Below are positions 6,651-14,345 of a stretch of DNA of 21,260 nt, in pieces. This DNA is from an uncultured Lachnobacterium sp. (GTDB lineage: Bacteria; Bacillota; Clostridia; Lachnospirales; Lachnospiraceae), in the NCBI GenBank assembly GCA_937889225.1, contig CALAST010000041.1, positions 1 to 21,260 on the forward strand, given 5' to 3'. The stretch's first letter is position 1. Every line of letters starts with the position of its first letter. The position numbers and the translations under genes are program-made. The notes beneath the pieces are model-generated. The model was not told the origin of the DNA. It saw nothing but the letters and a program-made list of their open reading frames with translations, and searched no databases.

Positions 6651-7902
6651 TGGTATTTCCTCCTATCAATTCGCATGGCTGATACTGAAAAACTTTGATT
6701 GCCGGTAATACCGTAGCAATGATTATGAGGGCGATGGCAATCAAACAACAGATCGGCAGCGTATAATGCATATGAGCTGTCAGCAGAATCTCCCTGAATA
6801 AGTCTGTGCTTTTGTAAAACTCCACAAATTTCATTCCCCATGCTATCAGCGTAGATGACAGTACAATGACTGAAATCTCCGTTGCAATGCATACAGCGAT
6901 ACCTCTCAAGGTAAAGCCATTTGCGATAAGAATACCATACTGTTTCCGTTTCAATAAGGTGTTGGTAGTAAATACCGCAATGACCCCGCTTACCGCCATA
7001 AGAGAAATGAATACAGCAAGTGCAATCTGTCGGGTGGTAAAGGTTTCTGTTTCCAAACAGTATGATTCGTATTCTTCTGCCAGAGTATAGGCAGTAGCTT
7101 CAAAGCCATGCTGTAATGAATACTCTGCGATTGCCTGCTTCAAATAATCAATATCTGCACTGTCTGAAAGCTGCACATAAATATTGTGCAGACAGGAAAG
7201 CTGTGTCATAATATCTTTTTTACTATCAGCCGAAAAAGGTGCAATAAACCAACCATCTAAGGAAACTAACGGAAAACGTATCAAATCATCTTCCTCTACC
7301 CACTTGCTACCATCTGGAATATATCCTGCAAGCTCATATTTTTCTCCGGTTCTCTCATCCGTCAGGATTGTGCCAATAAGACAAACATCCTTAAAGACTT
7401 CACTTGCATAAATCGGCAGATACCCGCTTGTGGTTTTGGCATATTCTGTAATGCCACCTTTCACAAAGTTCAGCAAGTTCTCATCCACACTCAAAAGCTG
7501 TGTAATATCGGCATGACCTGCATATTTTCCGTCATTTACAATTTCTGCGTTAATGGCTTGATATTCGTCCGATGCTTTCAGTTCCTCAAAATACATACCT
7601 GTTGCATCAAACTTTCCCACGCCCTGAACGCCGGGAAGGTCTGCGATGTAATCCATGTACTGCGTTAGTACATCTGCAAATTCCGGTGTTTCTTCGGTAT
7701 GCAGATAATCAAGATGCAATATCTCCGTCATATCGCAGCCCAAACTGCTTTCAAAAATTTTTTGCTGATAGACTGCACTTGTGGCGTTGGTGATGGATGT
7801 TAAAACGGTGTGCATGGCTATCAAACATACCATAAACATAAGCAGCGAAAAAAACTTCTTTTTCCGTATTTCCTGCATAGCCAGTTTTAAGATTTTACCC
7901 AT
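6637..7902 (-). CDS. FtsX-like ABC permease, full-length half, 421 aa
   Basis: The start at ATG 7902 is chosen because GGAGGTGA lies 9 bases upstream and the ATG overlaps the preceding stop (TAATG); the frame stays open further upstream only because it runs through the previous gene. Topology is that of a MacB/FtsX permease: helix 1 at about 17-37, a large extracytoplasmic domain at about 38-295, then three helices at about 298-320, 340-360 and 385-407. KRKQYGILIANGFTLRGI after helix 2 and YQPCELIGG at the end match the conserved FtsX cytoplasmic segments. It pairs with the shorter permease at 7902-8432 and the ATPase at 5970-6650. The ectodomain is not recognised beyond this family. Confidence 0.88.
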   Translation of the reverse strand: MGKILKLAMQEIRKKKFFSLLMFMVCLIAMHTVLTSITNATSAVYQQKIFESSLGCDMTEILHLDYLHTEETPEFADVLTQYMDYIADLPGVQGVGKFDATGMYFEELKASDEYQAINAEIVNDGKYAGHADITQLLSVDENLLNFVKGGITEYAKTTSGYLPIYASEVFKDVCLIGTILTDERTGEKYELAGYIPDGSKWVEEDDLIRFPLVSLDGWFIAPFSADSKKDIMTQLSCLHNIYVQLSDSADIDYLKQAIAEYSLQHGFEATAYTLAEEYESYCLETETFTTRQIALAVFISLMAVSGVIAVFTTNTLLKRKQYGILIANGFTLRGIAVCIATEISVIVLSSTLIAWGMKFVEFYKSTDLFREILLTAHMHYTLPICCLIAIALIIIATVLPAIKVFQYQPCELIGGNTNGNY

Positions 7903-8432
7903 TATGAAATCACCTCCGCCGGATGTATTTTCATAATTTTCATTACGGGGATTACCATAGATACTGCCAAAGTAAACATTAGCAATACCATCGTCCCCAT
8001 AAGGAAAAATGGAGTTGGCTCTATGGAAAACATAGCTGCATTCCAATGTTTCAAAAAGCCAAGTAAAATCATACTGATACAAAGACTTGTGAACAGCGTA
8101 CCAGCCATATCCGCAACAATCGTTCCGATGAGCTGCCTGTTAGACCAACCAAAGGCTTTATAAACCGCCATGTCATGTCGTTGTGTAATCATCCAGTAAT
8201 TTGTAACCACAAGGCAGTTTGCAATCGAAAAAACATAAATCGCAAGTGCAAGGGACAGCCCTGTGTTTTGCATGGTAAGATAAATAGGTGTTTCGCTCCC
8301 CATTTCTGCCAAAGATACCATGATTGAATTGACAGAACTAATCCCTATCAATACAGAAGTTAAGGAAATTGCAAATCCAATGACTAATAAAATGGTTGTT
8401 GGTCTGCATTTCCGTTTTAGGTGTTGTAGCAT
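7902..8432 (-). CDS. FtsX-like permease lacking the ectodomain, 176 aa
   Basis: ATG 8432 is the start because AGAGAGG lies 6 bases upstream; 15 further in-frame codons upstream have no ribosome site. The product keeps the four-helix FtsX core, with helices near 13-33, 55-80, 105-125 and 135-160. It has the conserved coupling segment QRHDMAVYKAFGWSNRQLIG and the final IHPAEVIS. Only about 20 residues separate helix 1 from helix 2, whereas the partner at 6637-7902 carries about 260, so this half has essentially no external domain. The two would form an asymmetric heterodimer. The gene is first in the transporter operon and lies just behind an ECF promoter (8464-8493), which suggests control by the sigma factor at 9639. 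Confidence 0.85.
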   Translation of the reverse strand: MLQHLKRKCRPTTILLVIGFAISLTSVLIGISSVNSIMVSLAEMGSETPIYLTMQNTGLSLALAIYVFSIANCLVVTNYWMITQRHDMAVYKAFGWSNRQLIGTIVADMAGTLFTSLCISMILLGFLKHWNAAMFSIEPTPFFLMGTMVLLMFTLAVSMVIPVMKIMKIHPAEVIS

Positions 8433-8463
8433 AATAATCCTCTCTTTCTTCTTTGTTCTGCTA

Positions 8464-8493
8464 CTATGACTACACACCTTTCCTTTCGTTACA
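8464..8493 (-). promoter_or_regulatory. ECF promoter, TGTAAC-N16-AGTC type (site 2)
   Basis: On the minus strand TGTAAC (8488-8493), G, 15 bases, then AGTCATAG (8464-8471). Both boxes and the spacer length equal those of the site in front of the sigma gene at 9639. It lies in the 74-base gap between the anti-sigma stop (8507) and the start of the split ABC transporter operon (8432), and an AT-rich stretch AAAATTAAAAAATTT sits directly upstream. It gives the transporter its own transcript under the neighbouring sigma factor. Confidence 0.75.
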
Positions 8494-8506
8494 AAATTTT
8501 TTAATT

Positions 8507-9169
8507 TTATTTACTCCATAGAAGCACCGAAGCGTCGATTACTTCTTGCAGCTCATCGCTGCTCATGGTTTCAATGCCTGCATAATCGCCCGTGTAATAG
8601 TAAACGCTGTCAATCTGATCCGCTCCCTTATCCACAGGGCATAAGACATATTCCGAAAATACTTGTCTGTTCGTTATGATGTCATCCCATTTGGTATCGG
8701 ACACATAATAGAACAGATAGTTATTTTCCTGTCCGTCTGCTTCTACAGTAGTGCGAATGATTTTTACATAAGTTTCCTGACTACCATTTAATCGTCCTAT
8801 TAGACTACCATCTATCATGGAAACAGAAATATTGTCCTCATATTGCACAACATTAACAGAGTTTTTTAATACACCTATAACTGCAAATGCAATAATAGCC
8901 AGCAGAACAAAGGATGCCACCACAACCAGAATCTGCTTGCGAAACAGTTTTCTCTTGACAGACTGAAAAGAAGTTGCTTTCTGATATTCCCTTTTCACAT
9001 CAGGAGGCATTATAATGATTTCTCCAGCTTCACTCATTGCCATATAGTAGTTTTTGCAATTCGGACACTCTGCCAAATGCTGTTTCACAATCGCTTTACT
9101 TTCTTCACTGCATACACCGTCAAGATATAACGGTAAAATATCTTGTATCAGATTACATGGATAATTCAT
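8507..9169 (-). CDS. Anti-sigma factor with zf-HC2 domain, 220 aa
   Basis: The N-terminal domain (about residues 1-45) is a zinc-associated anti-sigma (zf-HC2) domain: CNLIQDILPLYLDGVCSEES followed by His31, Cys35 and Cys38 in HLAECPNC. A helix at about 80-101 anchors the protein, and the remaining 120 residues are extracytoplasmic (YLFYYVSDTKWDDI, YYYTGDYAGIETM). Its ATG overlaps the sigma stop codon (ATGA). In this family the N-terminal domain binds the sigma factor inside the cell until a surface signal or proteolysis frees it; the partner here is the sigma factor at 9166-9639. This is the only clear zinc-type anti-sigma factor in the window. Confidence 0.9.
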   Translation of the reverse strand: MNYPCNLIQDILPLYLDGVCSEESKAIVKQHLAECPNCKNYYMAMSEAGEIIIMPPDVKREYQKATSFQSVKRKLFRKQILVVVASFVLLAIIAFAVIGVLKNSVNVVQYEDNISVSMIDGSLIGRLNGSQETYVKIIRTTVEADGQENNYLFYYVSDTKWDDIITNRQVFSEYVLCPVDKGADQIDSVYYYTGDYAGIETMSSDELQEVIDASVLLWSK

Positions 9170-9639
9170 TTGACTTCCTCCTTTATTTTCATTCTGGCCC
9201 GGTGATAAGTCACTCGTGCCCAGCTTTCTGTCTTTCCTAAAAGCATACCTATTTCTTTAAATGACAGCTCACCAAACGTCCGCATCCAGAAAACTTCTTT
9301 ATATGGCTCGTCCAACAAATGCAACACGTTGTGTATCTGTAATGCTGTTTCTTTATCCAATAACTTTTTCTCGATTGCAACCTCAGACGAAACAATCTCT
9401 AACGGATAATCCACTTGTCTTTGCTGCCTCTTTGCCGACGTATAAAAGGTGTTCTTCGCTATCTGGCAGAGCCATACACTCAATTTACATTCCCCACGGA
9501 AGGTATCTATACTTTTTAATGCCTTAAAGAAAGCGTCCTGAGTGATTTCCTCTGCCCATTGCTCATTCTTGCAAAGAGATAATGCATACTGAAATACCAC
9601 ATCATAGTATTCCGAATATATCTTTTCAAAGTCTTTCAC
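9166..9639 (-). CDS. ECF RNA polymerase sigma factor, 157 aa, GTG start
   Basis: Region 2 spans about residues 1-70 (FEKIYSEYYDVVFQYALSLC, AEEITQDAFFKAL, FRGECKLSVWLCQIAKNTF) and region 4 about 98-155 (LLDEPYKEVFWMRTFGELSFKEIGMLLG, then the recognition helix TESWARVTYHRARMKI). The GTG at 9639 is supported by GTGAGG 8 bases upstream. It is a short, minimal ECF protein paired with the zf-HC2 anti-sigma factor that follows. A TGTAAC-N16-AGTC promoter in front of it recurs before the ABC transporter at 8432, so autoregulation plus control of that transporter is likely. The truncated sigma frame at 4141 resembles its N-terminus and carries the same promoter type. Confidence 0.95.
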   Translation of the reverse strand: MKDFEKIYSEYYDVVFQYALSLCKNEQWAEEITQDAFFKALKSIDTFRGECKLSVWLCQIAKNTFYTSAKRQQRQVDYPLEIVSSEVAIEKKLLDKETALQIHNVLHLLDEPYKEVFWMRTFGELSFKEIGMLLGKTESWARVTYHRARMKIKEEVK

Positions 9640-9680
9640 TCTAACACCTCACTTTCCTTTCAATGTTTTATTTCTCTGTC

Positions 9681-9710
9681 CTATGACTACGGAACGTACA
9701 AAACGTTACA
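9681..9710 (-). promoter_or_regulatory. ECF promoter, TGTAAC-N16-AGTC type (site 1, autoregulatory)
   Basis: On the minus strand TGTAAC (9705-9710), G, 15 bases, then AGTCATAG (9681-9688); the sigma start codon lies about 45 bases downstream. Upstream is the AT-rich stretch TATAAAAAAGTT. This is the presumed autoregulated promoter of the sigma/anti-sigma pair at 8507-9639. The rest of the 9640-9817 spacer holds only the hairpin at 9780-9809. Confidence 0.75.
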
Positions 9711-9779
9711 AACTTTTTTATATTGTACTACATAATTGCAACTTTTTTATATCTGTAATAGGTTTATTCACATAGCACA

Positions 9780-9809
9780 ACAAGGCAGTGTCATAAAACA
9801 CCACCTTGT
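9780..9809 (-). terminator. Hairpin ending the bce operon, probable terminator
   Basis: In minus-strand RNA ACAAGGUGGUGU (9809-9798) pairs over all 12 bases, with two G-U wobbles, to ACACUGCCUUGU (9791-9780) around a 6-base loop. As with the hairpin at 3958-3990, the wobbles mean that the stem is complete only on the minus strand. It begins 9 bases after the stop codon of the small gene at 9818, exactly where the bce transcript should end, although only UUGUUGUG rather than a long U run follows. Confidence 0.55.
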
Positions 9810-9817
9810 CGTTACCA

Positions 9818-9928
9818 TTATAATTCGGACTTATTATCTCTTTTTCTTCTCAATTTTCCAATTCCCATAGCAATGAATACGACAATCATTATTAGTGCAG
9901 TGAGAATTGGAGTGAATATCTTTTTCAT
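9818..9928 (-). CDS. Small membrane peptide, 36 aa, end of bce operon
   Basis: ATG 9928 follows GAGGT at a spacing of about 7 bases and opens 36 codons ending in TAA at 9818. The product is a single hydrophobic helix (about residues 5-24, ILTALIMIVVFIAMGIG) followed by a strongly basic tail KLRRKRDNKSEL, so it is predicted to span the membrane with the tail inside. It lies 14 bases after the lipoprotein gene and directly before a hairpin, so it is probably translated from the bce transcript. No family is recognised; it could be a small modulator of the transporter. Its short length makes a chance frame possible, but ribosome site, position and composition all argue for a real gene. Confidence 0.65.
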   Translation of the reverse strand: MKKIFTPILTALIMIVVFIAMGIGKLRRKRDNKSEL

Positions 9929-9942
9929 TTCATTACCTCATT

Positions 9943-10434
9943 TTATATTTCTAAGGACTTTTCATCACTATACTCGCAGGTCATTACCACACTTCCGGTG
10001 AATTCGGAATAGTCAAGCATAATGTAAATATTACCGCTTTCAAGCTCTAAATCCAACTCCATGTTTCCTTCTTCATCGACGGTATGTTCCTCTACTTCTG
10101 AGCCTAACCGAATGCGGAAGGTAGCCTTGCCCGATGTTGTCTCAACCGTTGCTGTAACCTTCAGCTTTTTCTCATATACAGATGCACCTCCGAAGACAAC
10201 GTCTCTGCCGTCAGTGTTCTCGCACTCTGCTGTATAGGAACCGGTGTAGTAATCATCGTCAGACAAAATTCTTTCTCCAATCAAGTCGTCATCCTTGGTG
10301 ATTTGCGATTTACTTAGAGAGTTCGCAAGGTTGTCCCAACCAGCAACAGCGTTATCCTTCCAATTCCCACTGCATCCGGCGAAAGATAATACCACAACAA
10401 TGCAAAGAATTGTAATAAACAACCGTTTCATCAT
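9943..10434 (-). CDS. Bce-associated lipoprotein, 163 aa
   Basis: A signal peptide with lipobox FAGC (Cys21) predicts a lipid-anchored surface protein. The mature part has a linker with NLANSLSKSQITKDDD, then a beta-rich domain from about residue 60: YYTGSYTAECENTDGRDV, KLKVTATVETTSGKATFRIR, MELDLELESGNIYIMLDYSE and GSVVMTCEYSD. The start overlaps the bceB stop codon (ATGATG with TGA inside), and AAGGAG precedes it; either of the two adjacent ATGs could be used. Being coupled to the permease gene, it is likely to work at the outer face of BceAB. A similar lipoprotein ends the other ABC operon (5573-5983). Exact function unknown. Confidence 0.82.
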   Translation of the reverse strand: MMKRLFITILCIVVVLSFAGCSGNWKDNAVAGWDNLANSLSKSQITKDDDLIGERILSDDDYYTGSYTAECENTDGRDVVFGGASVYEKKLKVTATVETTSGKATFRIRLGSEVEEHTVDEEGNMELDLELESGNIYIMLDYSEFTGSVVMTCEYSDEKSLEI

Positions 10435-12467
10435 CTATTCTCCTTCCTGCCGCTGACGATGGTGTAATAAGAATTGGATGTGATCTTATACACGATAGCA
10501 TAAAAGAAGCCAAATACGACAAAGCATATCAGATTCACATTGGCGGTAAGAAGGATGTTGTCCATTGCAAACAGCACGAGTATCTTTGAAAGGAACGGGA
10601 ACGCAAATGCAAGGTGGATTCCCGCAAAGATAAGCGGCATAAAGAACACGGTGAGCATCTGGGAGTTGATGCTTTTGCGGATGTCCTTTTTCGTCATACC
10701 GACCTTCTGCATAATCTCAAATCTGCTGTGATCTTCGTATCCCTCGGAAATCTGCTTATAATAAATGATAAGGACTGCGGAAAGAAGGAATACGATGCTC
10801 AGCATAATTCCAAGGAAAAACAGGCTTCCATACACATCGTAAAATAACTCTCTCATTGCTTCTCGGCTCTGGATACTGATTGAATAGAAAGCATCGTTGT
10901 TTTCAATATACATACTACGGAACACCTCATTCAGCTCCGAAGTGATTTTGCTTTCCGCTTCCACCGTTTCTACATCAAATCCGCATCGCCAATCATACAT
11001 CATCTTCGGATCCCCGTTGCTGTTTTTCATATCCTTGACCGGCTCCGAAAAAGAGTACACGTCATTTACCACAAGAAATACAGTCGGAGTGATCAATGCT
11101 GCCGTATCACCGTCAACCTGAAAATCATCAAGCTGTTTCTTTACTTTATAGGTTTCGCCGTACTCCATCGTAAAAGTGTCCCATTGATATTTCAAGCGGT
11201 CGCAGTACACAAAGCATTCATCATCGGCAAGCGTCTCGCTCGTTCCCATCATATTGTTGTAATCATCAATAGATAGAACGGAAAGATATCCCACGTTGTT
11301 ATAGGTCGATGCTGAAAAGTCCACATGACTTGACGTATCAATGGTGATGCCTTCCTGTGTAATCAAGCCGGGAATCTCGCAGGCACGAACACCCTTCAGG
11401 TCTACAGCATCTCCGGAATATTGGCGGATACTATCACGCATCATATTCAGATTTTCATCGCTGATTTTGTCAATCGAATCAAAGGTGAACGATATATTGA
11501 TATCATCGGGGCAACGGTTTTTCAAAGAATCCTCTTCGCCAAAATAGAGGCTTGTGGTAGAGGAAATCATTACAAGAACCATTGTCAGCAGGATACAGAT
11601 AGATGCCAGACCTGCACCGTTTCGCTTCATACGGTACACCATAGAGGATACCGAAACAAAGTGATTGGGCTTATAGTAATACTTTTTGTTCTTCTGAAGC
11701 AGCTTGCAGAACACGACTGAGCCGGACATAAAGACCAGATAGGTTCCGATAATGACAAGGATCACTGCGACAAAGAAGTTTGCCAGTGCGGCAAGGGGTT
11801 CTTCAATACTGACTGCAAGATAATAAGCAACACCAAGAATAATCACACCGGCAACACCAAAGATCCAGTTACGCTTCGGAATACGCTCTCCCACTTTATT
11901 GGACTGCATAAGCTCCAGCGGCTTAGACCGTCCCACTTTAATAAGTGAGTTTACAAGCAGCAACAGGTAGATGCCACCGTAAATGAGAGGTGTGTCACGA
12001 AGCGTTTTTACGCCAATACTGAAGCTGTAGGTGACATCCATATTCATCAGATTGAGAAGAACAAGCTCTGCCGCTTTGGAGAGAATAATACCGATAATGA
12101 GTCCCGATCCAATAGCAAACAAGGCAACGAAAAGCGTTTCCCAAATCATAACCTTGCCGATGTTACGCTTATCCATACCCAGGATATTATATAAGCCAAA
12201 TTCACGGTATCTCTGCTTAATCAGAAACGAGTTCGTATAGAACAGGAAAAGCAGAGAAAAAACGGCGATCACGATGCACCCAAGAGGCAACACCGTCATT
12301 AAAACCGAACCACCTGGCATCTGTGCAAGTGCCGGGGATTCAATCAGAAAACTCAAAATATAATACATCATCACCATCACGCCGCCAGTGAGGATATACG
12401 GAAAGTAAAGACGTTTATTCTTACGGATACCGTCCCACGCTATTTTCGGATAAAAGCCTGCTCTCAT
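10431..12467 (-). CDS. bceB: Bce-type ABC transporter permease, 678 aa
   Basis: This has the size and layout of BceB permeases: ten predicted helices, with helix 1 at about 24-42, helices 2-4 between 55 and 135, two more pairs before residue 305, then a large extracytoplasmic domain at about 308-546, and helices 8-10 at about 548-571, 605-627 and 640-665. QRYREFGLYNILGMDKRNIG and HSRFEIMQKVGMTKKDIRKS are the two FtsX-type coupling segments. BceB permeases recognise peptide antibiotics bound to lipid II-cycle lipids and form a sensory complex with the BceS kinase. The gene overlaps bceA by ATGA. The peptide recognised is decided by the ectodomain and cannot be read here. Confidence 0.93.
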   Translation of the reverse strand: MRAGFYPKIAWDGIRKNKRLYFPYILTGGVMVMMYYILSFLIESPALAQMPGGSVLMTVLPLGCIVIAVFSLLFLFYTNSFLIKQRYREFGLYNILGMDKRNIGKVMIWETLFVALFAIGSGLIIGIILSKAAELVLLNLMNMDVTYSFSIGVKTLRDTPLIYGGIYLLLLVNSLIKVGRSKPLELMQSNKVGERIPKRNWIFGVAGVIILGVAYYLAVSIEEPLAALANFFVAVILVIIGTYLVFMSGSVVFCKLLQKNKKYYYKPNHFVSVSSMVYRMKRNGAGLASICILLTMVLVMISSTTSLYFGEEDSLKNRCPDDINISFTFDSIDKISDENLNMMRDSIRQYSGDAVDLKGVRACEIPGLITQEGITIDTSSHVDFSASTYNNVGYLSVLSIDDYNNMMGTSETLADDECFVYCDRLKYQWDTFTMEYGETYKVKKQLDDFQVDGDTAALITPTVFLVVNDVYSFSEPVKDMKNSNGDPKMMYDWRCGFDVETVEAESKITSELNEVFRSMYIENNDAFYSISIQSREAMRELFYDVYGSLFFLGIMLSIVFLLSAVLIIYYKQISEGYEDHSRFEIMQKVGMTKKDIRKSINSQMLTVFFMPLIFAGIHLAFAFPFLSKILVLFAMDNILLTANVNLICFVVFGFFYAIVYKITSNSYYTIVSGRKENR

Positions 12468-13228
12468 TTTCTCTCACCACCTGTCGCCAGCATAGTGAGT
12501 GTATCAGAGATAAGCTGATACAACTGCTCGTTGGTATTATCACCACGATAGATTTGATGGAACACCTCGCCATCCTTAATGAATAGTACACGGCTGGCAT
12601 GGCTTGCAGCCTTTACCGAGTGAGTCACCATCAGAATTGTCTGCCCGTTCTTATTGATATTGGCAAAAAGACGGAGCAGTTCATCGGTGGCTTTGGAGTC
12701 AAGAGCACCGGTCGGTTCGTCCGCCAAAATCAGTTTCGGGTTGGTAATCAACGCTCTGGCAACAGCAGCACGCTGTTTCTGACCGCCAGACACCTCATAA
12801 GGATATTTTTTCAAAAGTTCGGTAATACCGAGCTGAGATGCAATAGGTTTCAGACGCTCCTGCATCTCCTTGTGGCTCTTTCCTGCAAGAACCAGAGGCA
12901 GATAGATATTATCCTCTAACGTAAAGGTATCCAGAAGATTGAACTCCTGAAATACGAAGCCCAGGTTATCACGGCGGAAGGCTGCCACCTGAGACTCCTT
13001 AATCTTGGAGAGCTCTTTTCCGTCAAGAACTACCGAGCCGGATGTAGGCTTATCAAGGGCTGCCAAAATATTCAGTAAGGTTGTCTTACCGGAACCCGAT
13101 TCACCCATGATAGCAACATATTCGCCCTGTTCTACGCCGAAGGAAACTCTTTTTAACGCCTCCACCTTGTTTTCGCCAAAGCGGGTTGTATAGATTTTTT
13201 GTATCCCGCTTACTTTCAAAATACACAT
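12464..13228 (-). CDS. bceA: Bce-type ABC transporter ATP-binding protein, 254 aa
   Basis: A complete ABC ATPase: Walker A GESGSGKTT (42-50), Q-loop in FVFQEFNLLDTFT (Gln94), signature VSGGQKQR (146-153), Walker B LILADE (166-171), ALDS D-loop and switch His203. The phrase FQEFNLLDTFTLEDNIYLPL is characteristic of BceA-type ATPases. AAAGGAGG lies 8 bases before the ATG. It powers the BceB permease encoded next and, in known Bce systems, ATP hydrolysis both frees the antibiotic target and reports transport activity to the kinase. A candidate BceR site and a TATAAT box lie in the spacer just upstream, so bceAB is expected to be induced separately from bceRS. Confidence 0.95.
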   Translation of the reverse strand: MCILKVSGIQKIYTTRFGENKVEALKRVSFGVEQGEYVAIMGESGSGKTTLLNILAALDKPTSGSVVLDGKELSKIKESQVAAFRRDNLGFVFQEFNLLDTFTLEDNIYLPLVLAGKSHKEMQERLKPIASQLGITELLKKYPYEVSGGQKQRAAVARALITNPKLILADEPTGALDSKATDELLRLFANINKNGQTILMVTHSVKAASHASRVLFIKDGEVFHQIYRGDNTNEQLYQLISDTLTMLATGGERK

Positions 13229-13260
13229 AACAAAAACCTCCTTTTGTGATTTCTGTTATC

Positions 13261-13336
13261 ATTATAACGAAAGGGGCATCTGCATCGCCATCGATTCGGC
13301 TTACAAATGCCCTCTCAAATCTAACAGTTTTGTAAG
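13261..13336 (-). promoter_or_regulatory. bceA promoter with BceR-type operator candidate
   Basis: On the minus strand the arms CTTACAAA (13329-13336) and TTTGTAAG (13300-13307) form a perfect inverted repeat with a 21-base spacer. Within it TTACA-N4-TGTTA (13322-13335) resembles the TNACA-N4-TGTAA boxes described for BceR-like regulators. Downstream is a consensus TATAAT (13261-13266) with no good -35 hexamer 17 bases before it, as expected for an activator-dependent promoter. The bceA start codon is 33 bases beyond. Confidence 0.6.
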
Positions 13337-13345
13337 AAATGGTAT

Positions 13346-14335
13346 TTATTCCACTTCCAGTTTTCTCTGTGCCAAATCAATATCAATGGTCGTTCCCACA
13401 TCTATGGTGGAGCTGGCGGTAATGGTATGTCCAAGATTACTGCAGATTCGTTTACACAAATACAATCCGATACCACTTGCCTTTTTATCGGTTCGTCCAT
13501 TGAAGCCTGTATAACCGTTTTCAAAAACTCTCGGAAGATCCTCTGGGGCGATGCCCATTCCGGTATCACGAATACGAAGTTTCTTTTCCGCCTCCAGCGT
13601 GATGGTAATACTGCCTGCCGGTGTATATTTCAATGCATTAGACAATACCTGCTCAATCACAAAGGAAAGCCACTTTTCATCGGAGATTACTGTGGTGTTC
13701 AGCGGCTCATACACCAGACTCAGCCTACGCCCGATAAAATCGGAGGAAAACTTTTTGACAGCCTGTTTCACTATCTTATCAAGGTCATATTCTTTAATTA
13801 CATAGTCGGTGCTCTCAGAATTCAGGCGAAGGAAAGTCAGCACCATCTCTACATATTGCTCAATACGGTGCAAATCGGCTGTAAGGGTACGTGCCAACGG
13901 TGAATCTTCATTCTGTAGGTGCAGTCGCATAGATGCAATAGGTGTCTTAATTTGGTGTACCCACACAGTATAATAATCAATCATATCCGCATATTTGTGG
14001 TTGGTTTCGGTACGGTATGCACCGTGTTCTTCACCGATTAGGCGAATAATCTGCTGATAATCCTCGTCCTTGATGCCGTCTGTTTTCGGAAATGCCCACG
14101 CAATCGTATCATTTATGCTGTGGATTGTCTGTAAAGCCTCATGCTCCCGTTTCACACGAAAAAAATCAAAAAGAACAGTGACTCCACCCAAAACAGCACA
14201 GAGCAATGTCGGATACATTACTGCAGCAACAGGCAGATGGTACAACCGAAAACTCACAGCAAAAATAACACAGAACACTGCAATTACAATAAATATACGG
14301 CGATGTTGCTTTAGATATTGTAAAAATAATTTCAT
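13346..14335 (-). CDS. bceS: Intramembrane-sensing histidine kinase, 329 aa
   Basis: The ATG at 14335 is preferred, with GAGGTGG 5 bases upstream; a possible start 21 bases earlier has no ribosome site. Two helices (about 13-31 and 37-57) are joined by only a few residues, so there is no sensor domain outside the cell, the hallmark of BceS-like kinases that read transporter activity. The cytoplasmic part has the phospho-accepting His127 in VWVHQIKTPIASMRLHL, the N-box SNALKYTP (Asn233), G1 DTGMGI (257-262) and G2 GIGLYL (288-293). It lies 10 bases after bceR and presumably forms a complex with BceB. The stop is 117 bases before the bceA start. Confidence 0.93.
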   Translation of the reverse strand: MKLFLQYLKQHRRIFIVIAVFCVIFAVSFRLYHLPVAAVMYPTLLCAVLGGVTVLFDFFRVKREHEALQTIHSINDTIAWAFPKTDGIKDEDYQQIIRLIGEEHGAYRTETNHKYADMIDYYTVWVHQIKTPIASMRLHLQNEDSPLARTLTADLHRIEQYVEMVLTFLRLNSESTDYVIKEYDLDKIVKQAVKKFSSDFIGRRLSLVYEPLNTTVISDEKWLSFVIEQVLSNALKYTPAGSITITLEAEKKLRIRDTGMGIAPEDLPRVFENGYTGFNGRTDKKASGIGLYLCKRICSNLGHTITASSTIDVGTTIDIDLAQRKLEVE

Positions 14336-14345
14336 GCCAGCCACC

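Noticed and set aside
7903..8082. N-terminal extension of the 421-residue permease
   Set aside because: These codons run through the preceding permease gene in another frame. The ATG at 7902 has the ribosome site and the expected first helix of the family.
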